Source of the DNA: Paenibacillus amylolyticus
GTDB taxonomy: Bacteria > Bacillota > Bacilli > Paenibacillales > Paenibacillaceae
NCBI RefSeq assembly: GCF_029689945.1
Contig: NZ_CP121451.1
Span: 2,108,001 to 2,172,000 of the forward strand
DNA length: 64,000 nucleotides
Reading direction: 5' to 3'
The notes under the pieces are model-generated. The model searched no databases, was not told where the DNA came from, and worked only from the letters and a program-made list of their open reading frames with translations. The position numbers were made by a program, and so were the translations under genes. Positions 46,965 to 56,602 of this stretch are shown here, in pieces (positions within the stretch are counted from its first letter, which is position 1; every line of letters starts with the position of its first letter).

Positions 46965-47698
46965 CGTCTTCATCTCCTCTAAAAATAATAAAATCAAACG
47001 AACCTGATCAGTCCTCAAGTCGTTATGTAAAAATACAAAAAGCCGCTCTGACCATCTCCAACCTTCATGTCGAAGGGGAAGAATAGATCAAAGCGGCGTG
47101 TGCTTCACGACCGATATATTGCTTTTCTAAATCAAGTATAGCTTCAAATACAGAATGATTTCAATACTTTTTAACCAGACCGTATCTTTACCCTCAGTCT
47201 GCCAGCCAAAACGAGACTGAGGGTATTCCGATCTGGGAAGTTTTACACTTTGATCGTGTGCGAACGCCGTCCTTAATATGCAAGTAAGAACGAAGGAATC
47301 TGAGACGTCTTATTCAGGCATTTGAATCGGAATATACAGCCATTTTTCGGCGTTTTGCTATGGAAATTCGGTAAATAGGGTGTCTGAAGTTTCTTGAAAT
47401 TGAAAAAGAGAGCCAGGGACCAAATAAGAGGTACTGGGTTCCTTAGAAAAAATGATCAATCTTAAAACCCAGCCAGCCTAAATTTCAGAATTTATTCTCT
47501 TGATGCTTCATGATTGTGTTGGTGCGTGACAGAATCATTAATGTGCGGAATGCGAAAAGTACAACATATCATCTGGGCATATTTTACCTCAGTTTCAAGG
47601 TACACACTCCTAGATGTTCTCGGGATAAAATTAAGGTCTAGGGTTCAGCCGCGCTAAACTGGACTTTTTACTGTTAACTTGTGAATGGTGACCTTTCT
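46965..47698. other. Long intergenic region, 734 bases
   Basis: No coding frame is credible. It holds a minus-strand terminator (47029-47097) and a loose inverted repeat between 47288 and 47400 (GGAATCTGAGACG against GTGTCTGAAGTTTC). That repeat recalls the TAACGAA element at 46173. The remainder shows nothing I can assign. Confidence 0.4.
47029..47097 (-). terminator. Minus-strand terminator-like hairpin
   Basis: GCCGCT (47042-47047) pairs with AGCGGC (47092-47097), with an inner CCTTC-5-GAAGG stem. On the minus strand it is followed by T5-GTA-T5. It could stop read-through from the antiporter gene. Confidence 0.55.
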
Positions 47699-48889
47699 TT
47701 ATCCACCAAGATGTGACTCCTCAATACCTCTTTCAACCCGCTGTTCACCCTTTTTGCGTGCAAAAGTCATTTTGAGCAGAGGTGGCGTAACCAATGTGGT
47801 TACAATGACCATGATCACGACGCTGGTGAAGTACTCGGAATCAAGCAAGCCAGAAGCAAGTCCAGTCGAAGCGATAATGAGTGCAACTTCCCCACGTGAG
47901 ATCATGCCCGCCCCAATAGCGATAGAAGATGAACGATCGAACCCGGTCAGCCGTGCTCCGGCTCCTCCACCAATGAGCTTGGTTACAATGGCGATGAGAC
48001 TGATGACGATAATAAACCAAATTTGTGAACCCACACCATCGAAGGTGACATTTAAACCGATACTGACAAAGAAGACCGGGACAAAAATTCCGTAGGCAAT
48101 CGGCTCAATTTTGGTTTCAACCTCGTGTTTGAAGGTGGTTTGAGAGATGGCAATTCCTGCTGCAAAAGCACCAATGATGCCTGCAACACCCATCCACTCG
48201 GCAAAGTACGAAAAACCAAAACAGATGATGAGGCCGGTTGTAATTACCGTTTCGGTGACCCGAAGCGGAGCCATCCATTTCATCATCCGCGGCACAAGCC
48301 ACCAGCCTGCTGCAAAAATGATGACGAAGAATAGAAGTTTCTTGCTAATCAACCATCCAATAGAGATATCTCCTGCACCAGAGCCGAGCAAGCTCATCAT
48401 AACGGCGAGCAGAACTACCACGAGTACATCATCGACAACGGCTGCACCCAGAATGGTAGTGCCTTCACGTGAACTCAGCTGATTCATGTCTTTCAACGTC
48501 TGAACGGAGATACTGACTGACGTTGCACAGAACAACAGTCCGAAGAAAAGTGCGTGTGTCTGCGACATACCAAAAGCCAATGCCGACCCATATCCCCCTA
48601 CAAAAGGTAAAATAACGCCACCAACAGCCACAGCGAAGGCGGACTTCCAATTTTTCTTCAACTGCTCCAGATCGGTTTCCAGTCCGGCAATGAACATTAA
48701 CAGCAGTACCCCAATCTCGGCCATATAATGAACAAAATCACTTTGTTGAACCCAGCCAAGCAGGGCAGGTCCAAGAATAACGCCAACGATCAATTTTCCC
48801 AATACGGAGGGCTGTCCAAGCCGCACAGACAGATCCCCAGCCAACTTCGTAAAGATTAGAATAAGTGCAAGAACCAAAATAAACTCCAT
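47699..48889 (-). CDS. CPA2-type cation:proton antiporter
   Basis: The product has 396 residues; the ATG at 48889 has GAGGAG upstream, and a longer open frame to 49156 is the leader region. About 12 transmembrane helices with typical features: RLGQPSVLGKLIVGVILGP in the N-terminal helices, GLETDLEQLKK, and LGAAVVDDVLVVVLLA with the paired Asp of the ion site. It belongs to the KefB/NapA group, without a C-terminal TrkA-N domain. It exchanges K+ or Na+ for H+. The structured leader suggests cis-RNA control. Confidence 0.88.
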   Translation of the reverse strand: MEFILVLALILIFTKLAGDLSVRLGQPSVLGKLIVGVILGPALLGWVQQSDFVHYMAEIGVLLLMFIAGLETDLEQLKKNWKSAFAVAVGGVILPFVGGYGSALAFGMSQTHALFFGLLFCATSVSISVQTLKDMNQLSSREGTTILGAAVVDDVLVVVLLAVMMSLLGSGAGDISIGWLISKKLLFFVIIFAAGWWLVPRMMKWMAPLRVTETVITTGLIICFGFSYFAEWMGVAGIIGAFAAGIAISQTTFKHEVETKIEPIAYGIFVPVFFVSIGLNVTFDGVGSQIWFIIVISLIAIVTKLIGGGAGARLTGFDRSSSIAIGAGMISRGEVALIIASTGLASGLLDSEYFTSVVIMVIVTTLVTPPLLKMTFARKKGEQRVERGIEESHLGG

Positions 48890-48904
48890 AGGTGTGCTCC
48901 TCTC

Positions 48905-49065
48905 CAGCAGTAGCGTCAATAGGATAACCTGTCCAAGGGTGAAACATGCCCATCTCCGGGTTGAAGCAAATAAAAAGACATGGAACCACTCCGAAAAGTG
49001 CCATCCATGCCTGGAAAAGACAAAGAGGGGCCCTTGGTGACAGGCTCCTCCAGTTTCAACGCGTA
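48905..49065 (-). promoter_or_regulatory. Structured leader RNA of the antiporter gene, possible riboswitch
   Basis: On the minus strand three nested stems are visible: GCGT/ACGC (49059-49062 with 48913-48916), a 12-bp helix CCTGTCACCAAGGG / CCCTTGGACAGG with a 2-base bulge (49031-49044 with 48928-48939), and a hairpin CATGGA...TCCATG with inner CACT/AGTG (48979-49009). The 3' part (ACAGG, then TATCCTATTGACGC) has a loose likeness to the end of the ydaO/c-di-AMP riboswitch, but I cannot claim the class. Confidence 0.45.
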
Positions 49066-49268
49066 TGTGATTAATTGCATTAATTATACCACAAATACAG
49101 ACTGGGGTAAATGGGAGCCGAATTGGATTTGATTGAAAACGGTCGTAAAGGGGCATTTTATAGGGGAGTGCAACGGTTTTTGTTCAGAGTGTTGTCACTT
49201 AACAGCCCGGAATTGCCGAGATATAATGATATAGAACATAGAAGTTAGGATATGAGGAGGATTTTGCA

Positions 49269-49841
49269 TTGGGCAAAAATAACAAAGGGGAACCGAACAT
49301 CCCATCCCCGACCAGCAATAAAAATTTTGCAGGCATCATTATCACGATTTCCATTATCGCTAATGTCATTATTTTATTATTGTTTTTCGCACCGTCCATT
49401 GGTTACAAAGGTGATGTAACCTTTGATATTACGGTGTTGCCGCGGTTTAATGCCGTGTTTAACAGCTTTACCTTCATCTTCCTGCTCGCAGCGCTTATTG
49501 CTATTATCAAGCGGAATGTGAAGCTGCACAAACGATTTATTCTTGCTGCATTCTCTACAACGTTGTTATTCCTCGTGACCTATCTGACGTTTCATTATCT
49601 CTCACCAGAGACGTCCAAATACGGCGGCGAGGGCATCATTCGTTCCATCTATTTCTTCATTCTGATCACCCACAGTATACTGGCAGCCCTGATCGTTCCT
49701 TTGGCGTTGTTCACACTTGTATGGGGTTGGACGAATCAATTGAAGAAGCACCGCAAAATTGCACGTTGGACTATGCCAATCTGGCTGTATGTCAGCTCTA
49801 CAGGTGTTGTAGTATATCTGATGATGGCACCTTATTATTAA
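49269..49841 (+). CDS. DUF420/CtaM-like cytochrome oxidase assembly protein
   Basis: A TTG start has GAGGAGG 8 bases upstream. The 190-residue membrane protein has four or five helices and conserved DUF420 features: LPRFNAVFNSFTFIFLL, the KLHKRFILAAF loop, TYLTFHYL, and HKRF/HSILA histidines in helices. The family includes YozB and the CtaM protein needed for heme-A-type oxidase maturation in S. aureus. No ctaA/B genes are nearby. Confidence 0.8.
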   Translation: MGKNNKGEPNIPSPTSNKNFAGIIITISIIANVIILLLFFAPSIGYKGDVTFDITVLPRFNAVFNSFTFIFLLAALIAIIKRNVKLHKRFILAAFSTTLLFLVTYLTFHYLSPETSKYGGEGIIRSIYFFILITHSILAALIVPLALFTLVWGWTNQLKKHRKIARWTMPIWLYVSSTGVVVYLMMAPYY

Positions 49842-49913
49842 TGTTATGACGTTTCCCTGTGCTAATTCGTTTGACTTGCGGGTAATGTTTCCAAGGAAGG
49901 AGGATTCACGGTT

Positions 49914-50656
49914 ATGTACAGAGTTGTGTTGATTCGTCATGGACAGAGCATGTGGAATGTGGAGAATCGTTTTACGGGTTGGACAGATGTGGATCTGACG
50001 AAGGATGGTTACGCAGAAGCTCGTAAAGCAGGCAAGATCATGAAGGAACAGGGATTTGATTTTGATTACGCTTATGCATCCGTGCTGAAACGTTCCATCC
50101 GAACTCTCGATATTGCGCTGGATGAAATGGACCTCATGTGGATTCCCATTACAAAGACCTGGAAGCTGAATGAGCGCCATTATGGTGCACTGCAAGGACT
50201 GAATAAACAGCAGACCGCCGTGAAGTATGGAGAAGACCAAGTGAAGGAATGGAGACGCTCGGTTAGCGTATCTCCCCCGCAATGGACGAAACGGATGAAC
50301 GATATGTGCAGGATCTGGACAAGTATAAGCGGCTAGGATGCACCATCCCGCTGACGGAGAACCTGATGGATACATCGAAGCGAGTGCTGGAGTACTGGAA
50401 TGCGGAGATTAAACCGATGGTGTCGGCGGGCAAAAGGGTGCTGATCTCTGCGCATGGCAACACGCTTCGTTCACTCGTCATGCATCTCGACCAATTGTCC
50501 GAGGCAGACGTGATGGCGCTCAATATCCCGACAGGCATTCCGCTTGTCTACGAATTGGATGAAGACCTGCATCCCACCGGTCATTTCTATCTGACTGCGG
50601 ATGGCTCAACCTACAACCATGAAGAAATGAATCATGTGGCAACACCTTCAGATTAA
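49914..50656 (+). CDS. gpmA: 2,3-bisphosphoglycerate-dependent phosphoglycerate mutase, frameshifted
   Basis: The ATG at 49914 follows GGAAGGAGG. The catalytic motif RHGQSMWN, then [10 protein letters not shown] and the proton donor region [12 protein letters not shown], are intact. One C restored in the C5 run 50274-50278 joins [12 protein letters not shown]; the second catalytic His is in [10 protein letters not shown]. The joined length is 247 residues, normal for GpmA. It interconverts 3- and 2-phosphoglycerate in glycolysis. A frame loss in a central enzyme supports a sequence error, although a cofactor-independent mutase elsewhere could compensate. Confidence 0.88.
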
Positions 50657-50740
50657 CGGGACATGAACATAGGTCTTGATTGTACGAAACTTGCTGTTTA
50701 ATTTATCACGTTCAATTGATGTTTTACCCAGCACGATTGA

Positions 50741-50781
50741 AGCTGACCGCTGAATTTTAATTCGGAGGTCAGCTTTTTTTC
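50741..50781 (+). terminator. Terminator after gpmA
   Basis: AGCTGACC pairs with GGTCAGCT (50741-50748 with 50767-50774) over an A/T-rich loop; T7 follows. Confidence 0.85.
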
Positions 50782-50874
50782 TGCGGTCAAGCCTGGACTT
50801 CGTTTCGTTTTGCCCCCACAGGGTAATTGTCAAACAAGACGCGATGTACATTTATCCTGAAGGAGGAGAAGCAC

Positions 50875-51042
50875 ATGTCTAAAAGAAAAATACTCATGAC
50901 GGCAATCGGCGCAGGTGTGACTTATCTCATGAGGAACAAACAAGCAAGAGATAAGCTGTTCAGCACCGTCTCGGGAATGATGAAAAGCTCCAATACGACC
51001 AATGGAACAAATAAAGCGAGACCGCGCGTGGAAGTGAAATAG
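50875..51042 (+). CDS. Small basic protein, 55 aa
   Basis: The ATG at 50875 has AAGGAGGAG upstream and starts MSKRKILMTAIGAGVTYLMR, a short hydrophobic N-terminal stretch that could be a membrane anchor. A Ser/Thr/Asn-rich, basic tail follows (SSNTTNGTNKARPRVEVK). No family is recognised. It has its own terminator. Confidence 0.6.
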   Translation: MSKRKILMTAIGAGVTYLMRNKQARDKLFSTVSGMMKSSNTTNGTNKARPRVEVK

Positions 51043-51105
51043 ATAATAGATATCGATCGATCGTTTATCGATTGAATTCATCGTTTGAACTAAAATGATC
51101 ATGAG

Positions 51106-51138
51106 AAACCTGGAGATGACGTCATTCCAGGTTTTTTG
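51106..51138 (+). terminator. Terminator after the 55-aa protein
   Basis: AACCTGGA, an ATGACGTCAT palindrome, TCCAGGTT, then T6. Confidence 0.85.
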
Positions 51139-51238
51139 TGCAATCGAAAGCGATGCCTGGCTTTTGTGTATAATGCGATTTTTGCCAGCAAGAATGATAC
51201 AATGGATACTTGCAGAACGTATGGAGGGAGATGCACAT

Positions 51239-52147
51239 ATGAAGAAAAATCGTCTGGGTACATCCGAACTGATGGTGTCTGAGATTGGGCTGGGATGTAT
51301 GTCCCTTGGAACCGAAGTGGAACATGCTATGGGCCTGATTCATGAGGCCCTGGATCATGGGGTCAATCTGCTGGATACAGCCGATCTGTACGACGCAGGG
51401 CGTAATGAAGAAATTGTAGGGCAAGCTATTAAGGGCCGTCGAGACCAGGTTATTGTGGCGACCAAAGTAGGTAATCGTCGTCTGCCCGGCAAAGAGGGCT
51501 GGTCATGGGACCCGTCCAAAGCCCACATTAAGCAGGCTGTGCATGAAAGTCTGAAGCGATTGCAGACCGATTACATCGATCTGTATCAGCTGCATGGCGG
51601 GACATTGGATGACCCCATCCAAGAGACGATTGAAGCGTTTGAGGAGCTGAAGAAGGAAGGACTTATCCGATATTACGGAATTTCCTCGATACGTCCCAAT
51701 GTGATTCGGGAGTATGTTAAGAGGGCATCCATCGTCAGTGTGATGAACCAGTATAGTGTTGCTGACCGCAGAGCGGAAGAAGAAGTGCTGCCTTTACTGG
51801 AGCAAAAGGGGATCAGCGTAATTGCCCGTGGGCCCGTAGCTAGCGGTGTGCTTGCCGATTCCGGGTCTGCCAAGGCAGACAAAGGTTATCTGGACTATAC
51901 ACCAGAGCAACTATATACCATTCGGCAAGGGCTAGGTCGTCTTGTTACGGATGAGCGCAGCATGGCTCAGACAGCGATTCGTTACGCATTATCCCATCCT
52001 GCCGTAGCAGCTGTTGTTCCAGGTGCCAGTTCGAGAGACCAGTTGCTGCACAATATTGCCGCTTCGAATTCGCCTGCACTCACAGCTGCGGAAATTCAGG
52101 AAATACGAGAGCTCAGTCCCGCTAATCTGTATAAGCAGCATCGGTAA
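51239..52147 (+). CDS. Aldo/keto reductase
   Basis: The product has 302 residues; the ATG at 51239 has GGAGGGAG upstream, and the longer frame from 51095 crosses a terminator. AKR tetrad: Asp in NLLDTADLYD, Tyr in LYDAG, Lys in VATKVGNRR, His in YQLHGG. C-terminal NADPH site VPGASSRDQLLHN. NADPH-dependent reduction of carbonyls; substrate unknown. Similar to the YqkF/Tas group. Confidence 0.85.
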   Translation: MKKNRLGTSELMVSEIGLGCMSLGTEVEHAMGLIHEALDHGVNLLDTADLYDAGRNEEIVGQAIKGRRDQVIVATKVGNRRLPGKEGWSWDPSKAHIKQAVHESLKRLQTDYIDLYQLHGGTLDDPIQETIEAFEELKKEGLIRYYGISSIRPNVIREYVKRASIVSVMNQYSVADRRAEEEVLPLLEQKGISVIARGPVASGVLADSGSAKADKGYLDYTPEQLYTIRQGLGRLVTDERSMAQTAIRYALSHPAVAAVVPGASSRDQLLHNIAASNSPALTAAEIQEIRELSPANLYKQHR

Positions 52148-52232
52148 CTCCATGAAGCCTATTTTCAATTGTAACTATACAAGGTACAATGAAGACTAGC
52201 CACTAAAGGAACATATAAGGGAGAGAAGACAT

Positions 52233-52559
52233 ATGGAAAGAATTCAAAGTGAACAGCAATATTTGGATACAATCAACTCTGATGGTTTTACCGTCATTAA
52301 ATTTGATACAACCTGGTGCCCGGATTGCAAAAACCTGGATCGGTTTATCGGGGATGTGATCGACCAACATACGGACAAAACCTTCTATGCGCTGGATGCA
52401 GAAAAGTTCCAGCCGTTTGCCGAAGAGAATGGTGTACGCGGCATTCCAAGTCTGCTCGTCTTCCAGAACGGCAAGAAGATTGCACATCTGCATAGCAAAT
52501 GGGCAAAAACGCCTGCTCAAATCTCCGAGTATCTGGAGACACTTGAATCCAAAGTTTAA
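52233..52559 (+). CDS. Thioredoxin-family protein
   Basis: The product has 108 residues with a GGAGAGAAG site. Thioredoxin fold with active site WCPDC at about residues 28-32 and cis-Pro in GIPSLLVF. The CPDC dipeptide is unusual compared with CGPC and suggests a different redox potential. No signal peptide, so it is cytoplasmic. A terminator follows. Confidence 0.85.
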   Translation: MERIQSEQQYLDTINSDGFTVIKFDTTWCPDCKNLDRFIGDVIDQHTDKTFYALDAEKFQPFAEENGVRGIPSLLVFQNGKKIAHLHSKWAKTPAQISEYLETLESKV

Positions 52560-52606
52560 GCGTATCAAGGAAGGCAAATGCAGCTTGATCATTAACTAAT
52601 CTACAG

Positions 52607-52640
52607 ACCTCTTCTTGTCCTGCGACAGGAAGGGGTTTTT
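52607..52640 (+). terminator. Terminator after the thioredoxin gene
   Basis: ACCTCTTCTTGTC pairs with GACAGGAAGGGGT (two wobbles) over a CTGC loop; T5 follows. Confidence 0.8.
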
Positions 52641-52772
52641 CTGTTTCATTCCAGCACACTTGACGTGCATTTCGACGAACTGAAGTTGCGGACCAACGCT
52701 TGTTTAGAATTTGTTCAGTGCTCCCATGTATACTGGGGAACAAACTGAATATGTGGAGTGAAGAGGATCCGT

Positions 52773-52955
52773 ATGAAAAATGAGATTTTTGAGGAAATGC
52801 ATCAATTAAGCCACAATGATGACCGAAGATACCGATTGTTGATGATCGGGGTGAAGCAATTGCTGCTGGAGCAAAAGGAGAATAGGTATAATCTGCGTGA
52901 GCGATTGAAATCCCGGAAGAGACACCGGAACTTTCATGTAAAAGAGTGGTCCTAA
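52773..52955 (+). CDS. Hypothetical small basic protein, 60 aa
   Basis: The ATG at 52773 follows AGAGGAT; a GTG at 52758 is an alternative. Charged and helical (MKNEIFEEMHQLSHNDDRRY... then RERLKSRKRHRNFH), with no membrane segment and no recognised domain. Confidence 0.55.
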   Translation: MKNEIFEEMHQLSHNDDRRYRLLMIGVKQLLLEQKENRYNLRERLKSRKRHRNFHVKEWS

Positions 52956-53161
52956 ACCCAGCAAGTTTTCTAGAAGTGAATATACGTCTGAATGTCCGAG
53001 ATACATAGTAACCCAGTCGGCATCACCCATGATCCAACCCGGCATAGAAGGACTTGATGAAGAGTAAGACTTCTTCTAAGTACAGATCTTCTTGTGTCCA
53101 GACAGCAAAAAGATCATTAAACAACAGAATCACGATGTGAAAGATGTACGGTATAGAACAT

Positions 53162-53205
53162 AAAAATGGCGGCCTCGTTCCATATGGTAACGTAAGGCCG
53201 CCATT
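53162..53205 (-). terminator. Terminator downstream of uppP
   Basis: AATGGCGGCCT pairs with AGGCCGCCATT (53165-53175 with 53195-53205) around a CGTT-CCATATGG-AACG-like inner stem; TTTTTA follows on the minus strand. Confidence 0.85.
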
Positions 53206-53237
53206 CATTTTGCCTGTTCAGTTTACTTGATTAATAA

Positions 53238-54048
53238 TTACATCATCAAAATGATAAAGAACACGGCTGCCAAGACGAAGCGATACACAGCAAAGACGGT
53301 CAGGCTCAATTTTTTCAAAATGGACAGGAACGTCTTGATCGCAAGCATGGCGACGATAAAAGCAGCGATGAATCCAATCGCGAAGATCGGGAAATCACTG
53401 CCGTTCAGGTGATCGATGCTTTTGTACAGGTCATATCCCGTAGCACCAATCATAATCGGCACAGATACGAGGAATGTGAACTCGGCAGCAGCTACACGGC
53501 TTACCCCTGCAAAGAGACCGCCTGAGATCGTTGACCCGGAACGGGAGAAGCCTGGCCACAATGCCAAAATCTGAAATAAACCTACCGCGAGTGCCTGTTT
53601 GTAGGTAATATCATCGACATCATGGGTTGTGATTCGTTCACTTTTACGGCTCCAGCGCTCGGCAACAATCATCAATATACCACCTATAACGAGGCTGTAC
53701 AGCACTGTTTCCGGACCAAACAAATGTGCTTTGATCCAATCACGGAATACAAGTCCGATAACAACGGCAGGAACCATCGCCAGAAAGATATGTCCCAGAT
53801 TGAGGCGTCGGGAGTAAGGTCTGCTGCCCCGGTGAAGCGGAACATATCAATGAATTTGTTCCAGTACAGTACAACAACAGCCAGTACAGCTCCGAGTTGA
53901 ACAACCACCTCAAACGTTTTGACTGACTCGTTGTCCTCCGATAAACCCAGCAAATGGGCAGTCAGAATCATGTGTCCAGTAGAGGACACGGGCAAAACTC
54001 AGTCAAACCTTCGATGATGCCCATAATAATGGATGATATAATGTCCAA
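53238..54048 (-). CDS. uppP: Undecaprenyl-diphosphatase, two frameshifts
   Basis: A TTG start at 54048 with AAGGAGG 7 bases upstream. One T restored at 53994-53997 (A4 on the plus strand) gives [16 protein letters not shown], the family signature. A second base restored near 53816-53819 joins ADL to [16 protein letters not shown]. The joined length is 270 residues with LPxSSTGHM and the PGxSRSG motif ([14 protein letters not shown]). It recycles undecaprenyl pyrophosphate for cell-wall synthesis and gives bacitracin tolerance. Both breaks look like sequence errors. Confidence 0.88.
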
Positions 54049-54191
54049 TTCTCTTCCTCCTTGAATTGCAGGTGACAGCACAGGCTGTCCTGCTTGACCA
54101 TGCCTGTTCATTAGAACAAGGCTATCACCTATTATGATCACAAATGCACTCAACTTCAACTTATGCTCATAATCATTTGTTTAAAACTATA

Positions 54192-54247
54192 TTGACAAAA
54201 ACCTAGTTATCCCATAGGATATAAATTAACTGACTGACTGATCAATC
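54192..54247 (+). promoter_or_regulatory. Promoter and candidate operator of the TetR gene
   Basis: TTGACA (54192-54197), 17 bases, TAGGAT (54215-54220). A run of TGAC repeats (from 54231) and a near-palindrome GACTGATCAATC (54236-54247) lie downstream, as expected for an autoregulatory site. Confidence 0.6.
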
Positions 54248-54262
54248 GGGAGGGTTACAGGA

Positions 54263-54895
54263 ATGACCAAAATCAACAGTTTGGAACCCGGTGAAGAACG
54301 CCGGGACCAGATCATTCGCATAGCGATGGAGCGGTTTGCCACCCAAGGCTACCATCAGACGAAAATTTCCGATATTGTCCGTGAGGCCGGTGTGGCGCAA
54401 GGAACGTTCTACTGGCACTTCAAGAGTAAAGAAGCCATTGCTTCGGAGATTGTCTTAACGGGCAAGGAAAAGCTGCTTGAATCAATCGGACAAGGGTATC
54501 GCAAGGATGCCGGATCGGTAGAAGATATGGTGAAAGCATCGGAAAGGTTGTTCACCGACCTGTTCATGTTCGCCGCGCAGAATCGTTATTTTATGGAACT
54601 GTTGCTCAAAGGCATTGTGACGGAAGAATCCGTACAACGCTTGGTTGAGGAGACGCGTAATGCTGTCGAGACGGCGTTCCGTCACAATATGGAACGTGCC
54701 ATCGAACTCGGCATGTTGCCTGAGAGCATGGATGTACCGCTTCGAGCAGCGCTGTTGGTAAGCATGATTGAAGGCATGATATCGCGCTGGTTGTTCGGTT
54801 CCGATGAGTTGCACAGCAAGTTCTCAGGCATGACAGCTTCTTCGCTGGCAGCGGAGGCAGCAAGCTTTGAGTTTTACGGACTATTGGGCACATAA
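54263..54895 (+). CDS. TetR-family transcriptional regulator
   Basis: The product has 210 residues. N-terminal HTH (IAMERFATQGYHQTKISDIV, then GVAQGTFYWHFKSKEAI). C-terminal ligand and dimer domain, with the ALLVSMIEGMISRWLFG segment of the TetR_C6-like group. It precedes an amino-acid ABC transporter by 160 bases and may control it or itself. The ligand is unknown. Confidence 0.85.
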   Translation: MTKINSLEPGEERRDQIIRIAMERFATQGYHQTKISDIVREAGVAQGTFYWHFKSKEAIASEIVLTGKEKLLESIGQGYRKDAGSVEDMVKASERLFTDLFMFAAQNRYFMELLLKGIVTEESVQRLVEETRNAVETAFRHNMERAIELGMLPESMDVPLRAALLVSMIEGMISRWLFGSDELHSKFSGMTASSLAAEAASFEFYGLLGT

Positions 54896-55057
54896 GCCAT
54901 GTGCAGAGTTCGCAGCTTTATTTTTCAAACGAAAGACCAGAGATTCACATGATTAAACAAGTAGCAGGGAATAATGGGTACAACTGCGGTTTAGTCACAC
55001 CATAAAGTAAGCAACTGTACATCCAGAACAATACATGACTGAGAGGAAGTTAACGTA

Positions 55058-55909
55058 ATGAACAAAACATATGGATCGAAAACTCGTAAAGGCTGGTCTT
55101 TGACAGCGATTCTGCTGATGACCGTGCTGGTACTTAGTGCTTGTGGAAGCAAGGCGACAGACAATGGAAGCACGAGTGGTGCACAGGCAAGCAATGAACT
55201 GGAGCAGATCAAGTCTGCTGGCGTAATGAAAGTAGGCATGATGGGCACATATGCACCATACAACTTCCTGAACGATAAGAAAGAAATGGACGGCTACGAT
55301 GCTGATATCGCACGCGAGGTTGCGAAGCGTCTTGGGGTGGAAGTTGAATTTGTATCCCAGGAGTTCTCCGGTCTGACACCGAGTCTGCAAGCCAAAAAGC
55401 TGGACGCAATCATCAGCCAGATGACGATCACCGATGATCGGAAGAAAGTACTCGACTTCAGTGATCCGTATATTACGAACCAAGTGAAAATCATTGTAAA
55501 AGAAGACAATAACGATATTACCAAGCTGGAAGATTTTAAAGGGAAAACGATTGGCGTAGGTCTGGGTACAAATGATGAATCATATCTGCGTAATGAAGTG
55601 CTGCCTAAAGTGGGAGACTTCACGATCAAAACCTATGACGATGTTATCTCTTCACTGAAAGACCTGAATGCTGGACGGATTGACGCTACAATCAACAACA
55701 TGTATGCACTGAAACCCATTGTGGATGCCAACGGATTGAAGATCAAAGCTGTAGGTGAAGCGATCAAGAGTGACCAGGCAGGAATCGCTGTACGTAAAGA
55801 CAATCCGGAACTGGTAGCAGCGCTGAATGATGCTCTCAAAGGCATGAAGGAAGATGGCACGTACAATACCATTTTCAAAAAATGGTTTGGTGAAGAGCCT
55901 GCGCAATAA
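55058..55909 (+). CDS. Polar amino-acid ABC transporter, binding lipoprotein
   Basis: The product has 283 residues; the signal peptide ends in lipobox VLSACGS. Mature protein is a family 3 solute-binding fold: VGMMGTYAPYNFLND, YDADIAREVAKRLGVEVEF, SQMTITDDRKKVLDFSDPYI, and AGIAVRKDNPEL. Together with the permease and ATPase just downstream it makes a polar amino-acid importer, similar in pattern to cystine or arginine systems. Specificity cannot be read from sequence. Confidence 0.88.
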   Translation: MNKTYGSKTRKGWSLTAILLMTVLVLSACGSKATDNGSTSGAQASNELEQIKSAGVMKVGMMGTYAPYNFLNDKKEMDGYDADIAREVAKRLGVEVEFVSQEFSGLTPSLQAKKLDAIISQMTITDDRKKVLDFSDPYITNQVKIIVKEDNNDITKLEDFKGKTIGVGLGTNDESYLRNEVLPKVGDFTIKTYDDVISSLKDLNAGRIDATINNMYALKPIVDANGLKIKAVGEAIKSDQAGIAVRKDNPELVAALNDALKGMKEDGTYNTIFKKWFGEEPAQ

Positions 55910-55941
55910 TGAACTGGCAAGGCGAAGGGAAGATTTGACCC

Positions 55942-56586
55942 ATGGAACTGGTATTTGAGAACATCCCCTTCTTTTTGAAGGGGGCTTACTATACGTTATA
56001 CGTAACTGTGATCTCCATGTTTTTTGCGTTCATCATCGGGGTGCTTGTTGCCATTGCTCGTTTGAAGGGTCCGATGTGGCTCCGGTTGATCGCAAGATTC
56101 TATGTATCCATCATGCGGGGAACCCCGCTGCTGGTGCAATTATTCGTCATTTATTATGGATTGGTTGATTATGGAGTGACCTTGGGATCGCTCACCGCTG
56201 CCTGTCTGGGACTGAGTCTGAATGCAGGTGCGTTTCTGTCGGAGACGTTCCGCGGAGCCATCCAGGCCGTACCTAAAGGGCAGACGGAAGCTGCATATGC
56301 AACGGGAATGACTCCGGCTCAAGCAATGAGACGGATTATCTTTCCGCAGGCTATGCGCATCGCCATCCCGCCGATGGGGAATACGTTTATTGGTATGTTG
56401 AAGGAAACATCACTTGTGGCGGCAATTGGTGTTACCGAGTTGCTGCGTTCCGCACAGCTTTTGGTGTCACAGTATGCACTGAACATGCCGTTTTATCTAG
56501 CCATCGGTGTCATCTACTGGATTATGAGTATCGGCTTCTCGGCCATTCTGGAACAAGTGGAGCGCCGACTGGCTCGGGCTTACTGA
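55942..56586 (+). CDS. Polar amino-acid ABC transporter, permease
   Basis: The product has 214 residues with five membrane helices of the HisM/GlnP type; EAA loop AIQAVPKGQTEAAYATGMTP. Probably forms a homodimer, because only one permease gene is present. Starts 32 bases after the binding-protein stop. Confidence 0.9.
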   Translation: MELVFENIPFFLKGAYYTLYVTVISMFFAFIIGVLVAIARLKGPMWLRLIARFYVSIMRGTPLLVQLFVIYYGLVDYGVTLGSLTAACLGLSLNAGAFLSETFRGAIQAVPKGQTEAAYATGMTPAQAMRRIIFPQAMRIAIPPMGNTFIGMLKETSLVAAIGVTELLRSAQLLVSQYALNMPFYLAIGVIYWIMSIGFSAILEQVERRLARAY

Positions 56587-56602
56587 TGGGAGGAGAGAAC
56601 CG

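Noticed and set aside
48889..49156. N-terminal extension of the antiporter
   Set aside because: The first 89 residues have no homology pattern, and the structured leader and the GAGGAG site support ATG 48889.
49602..50375. A 257-residue minus-strand frame
   Set aside because: Antisense to the DUF420 and gpmA genes.
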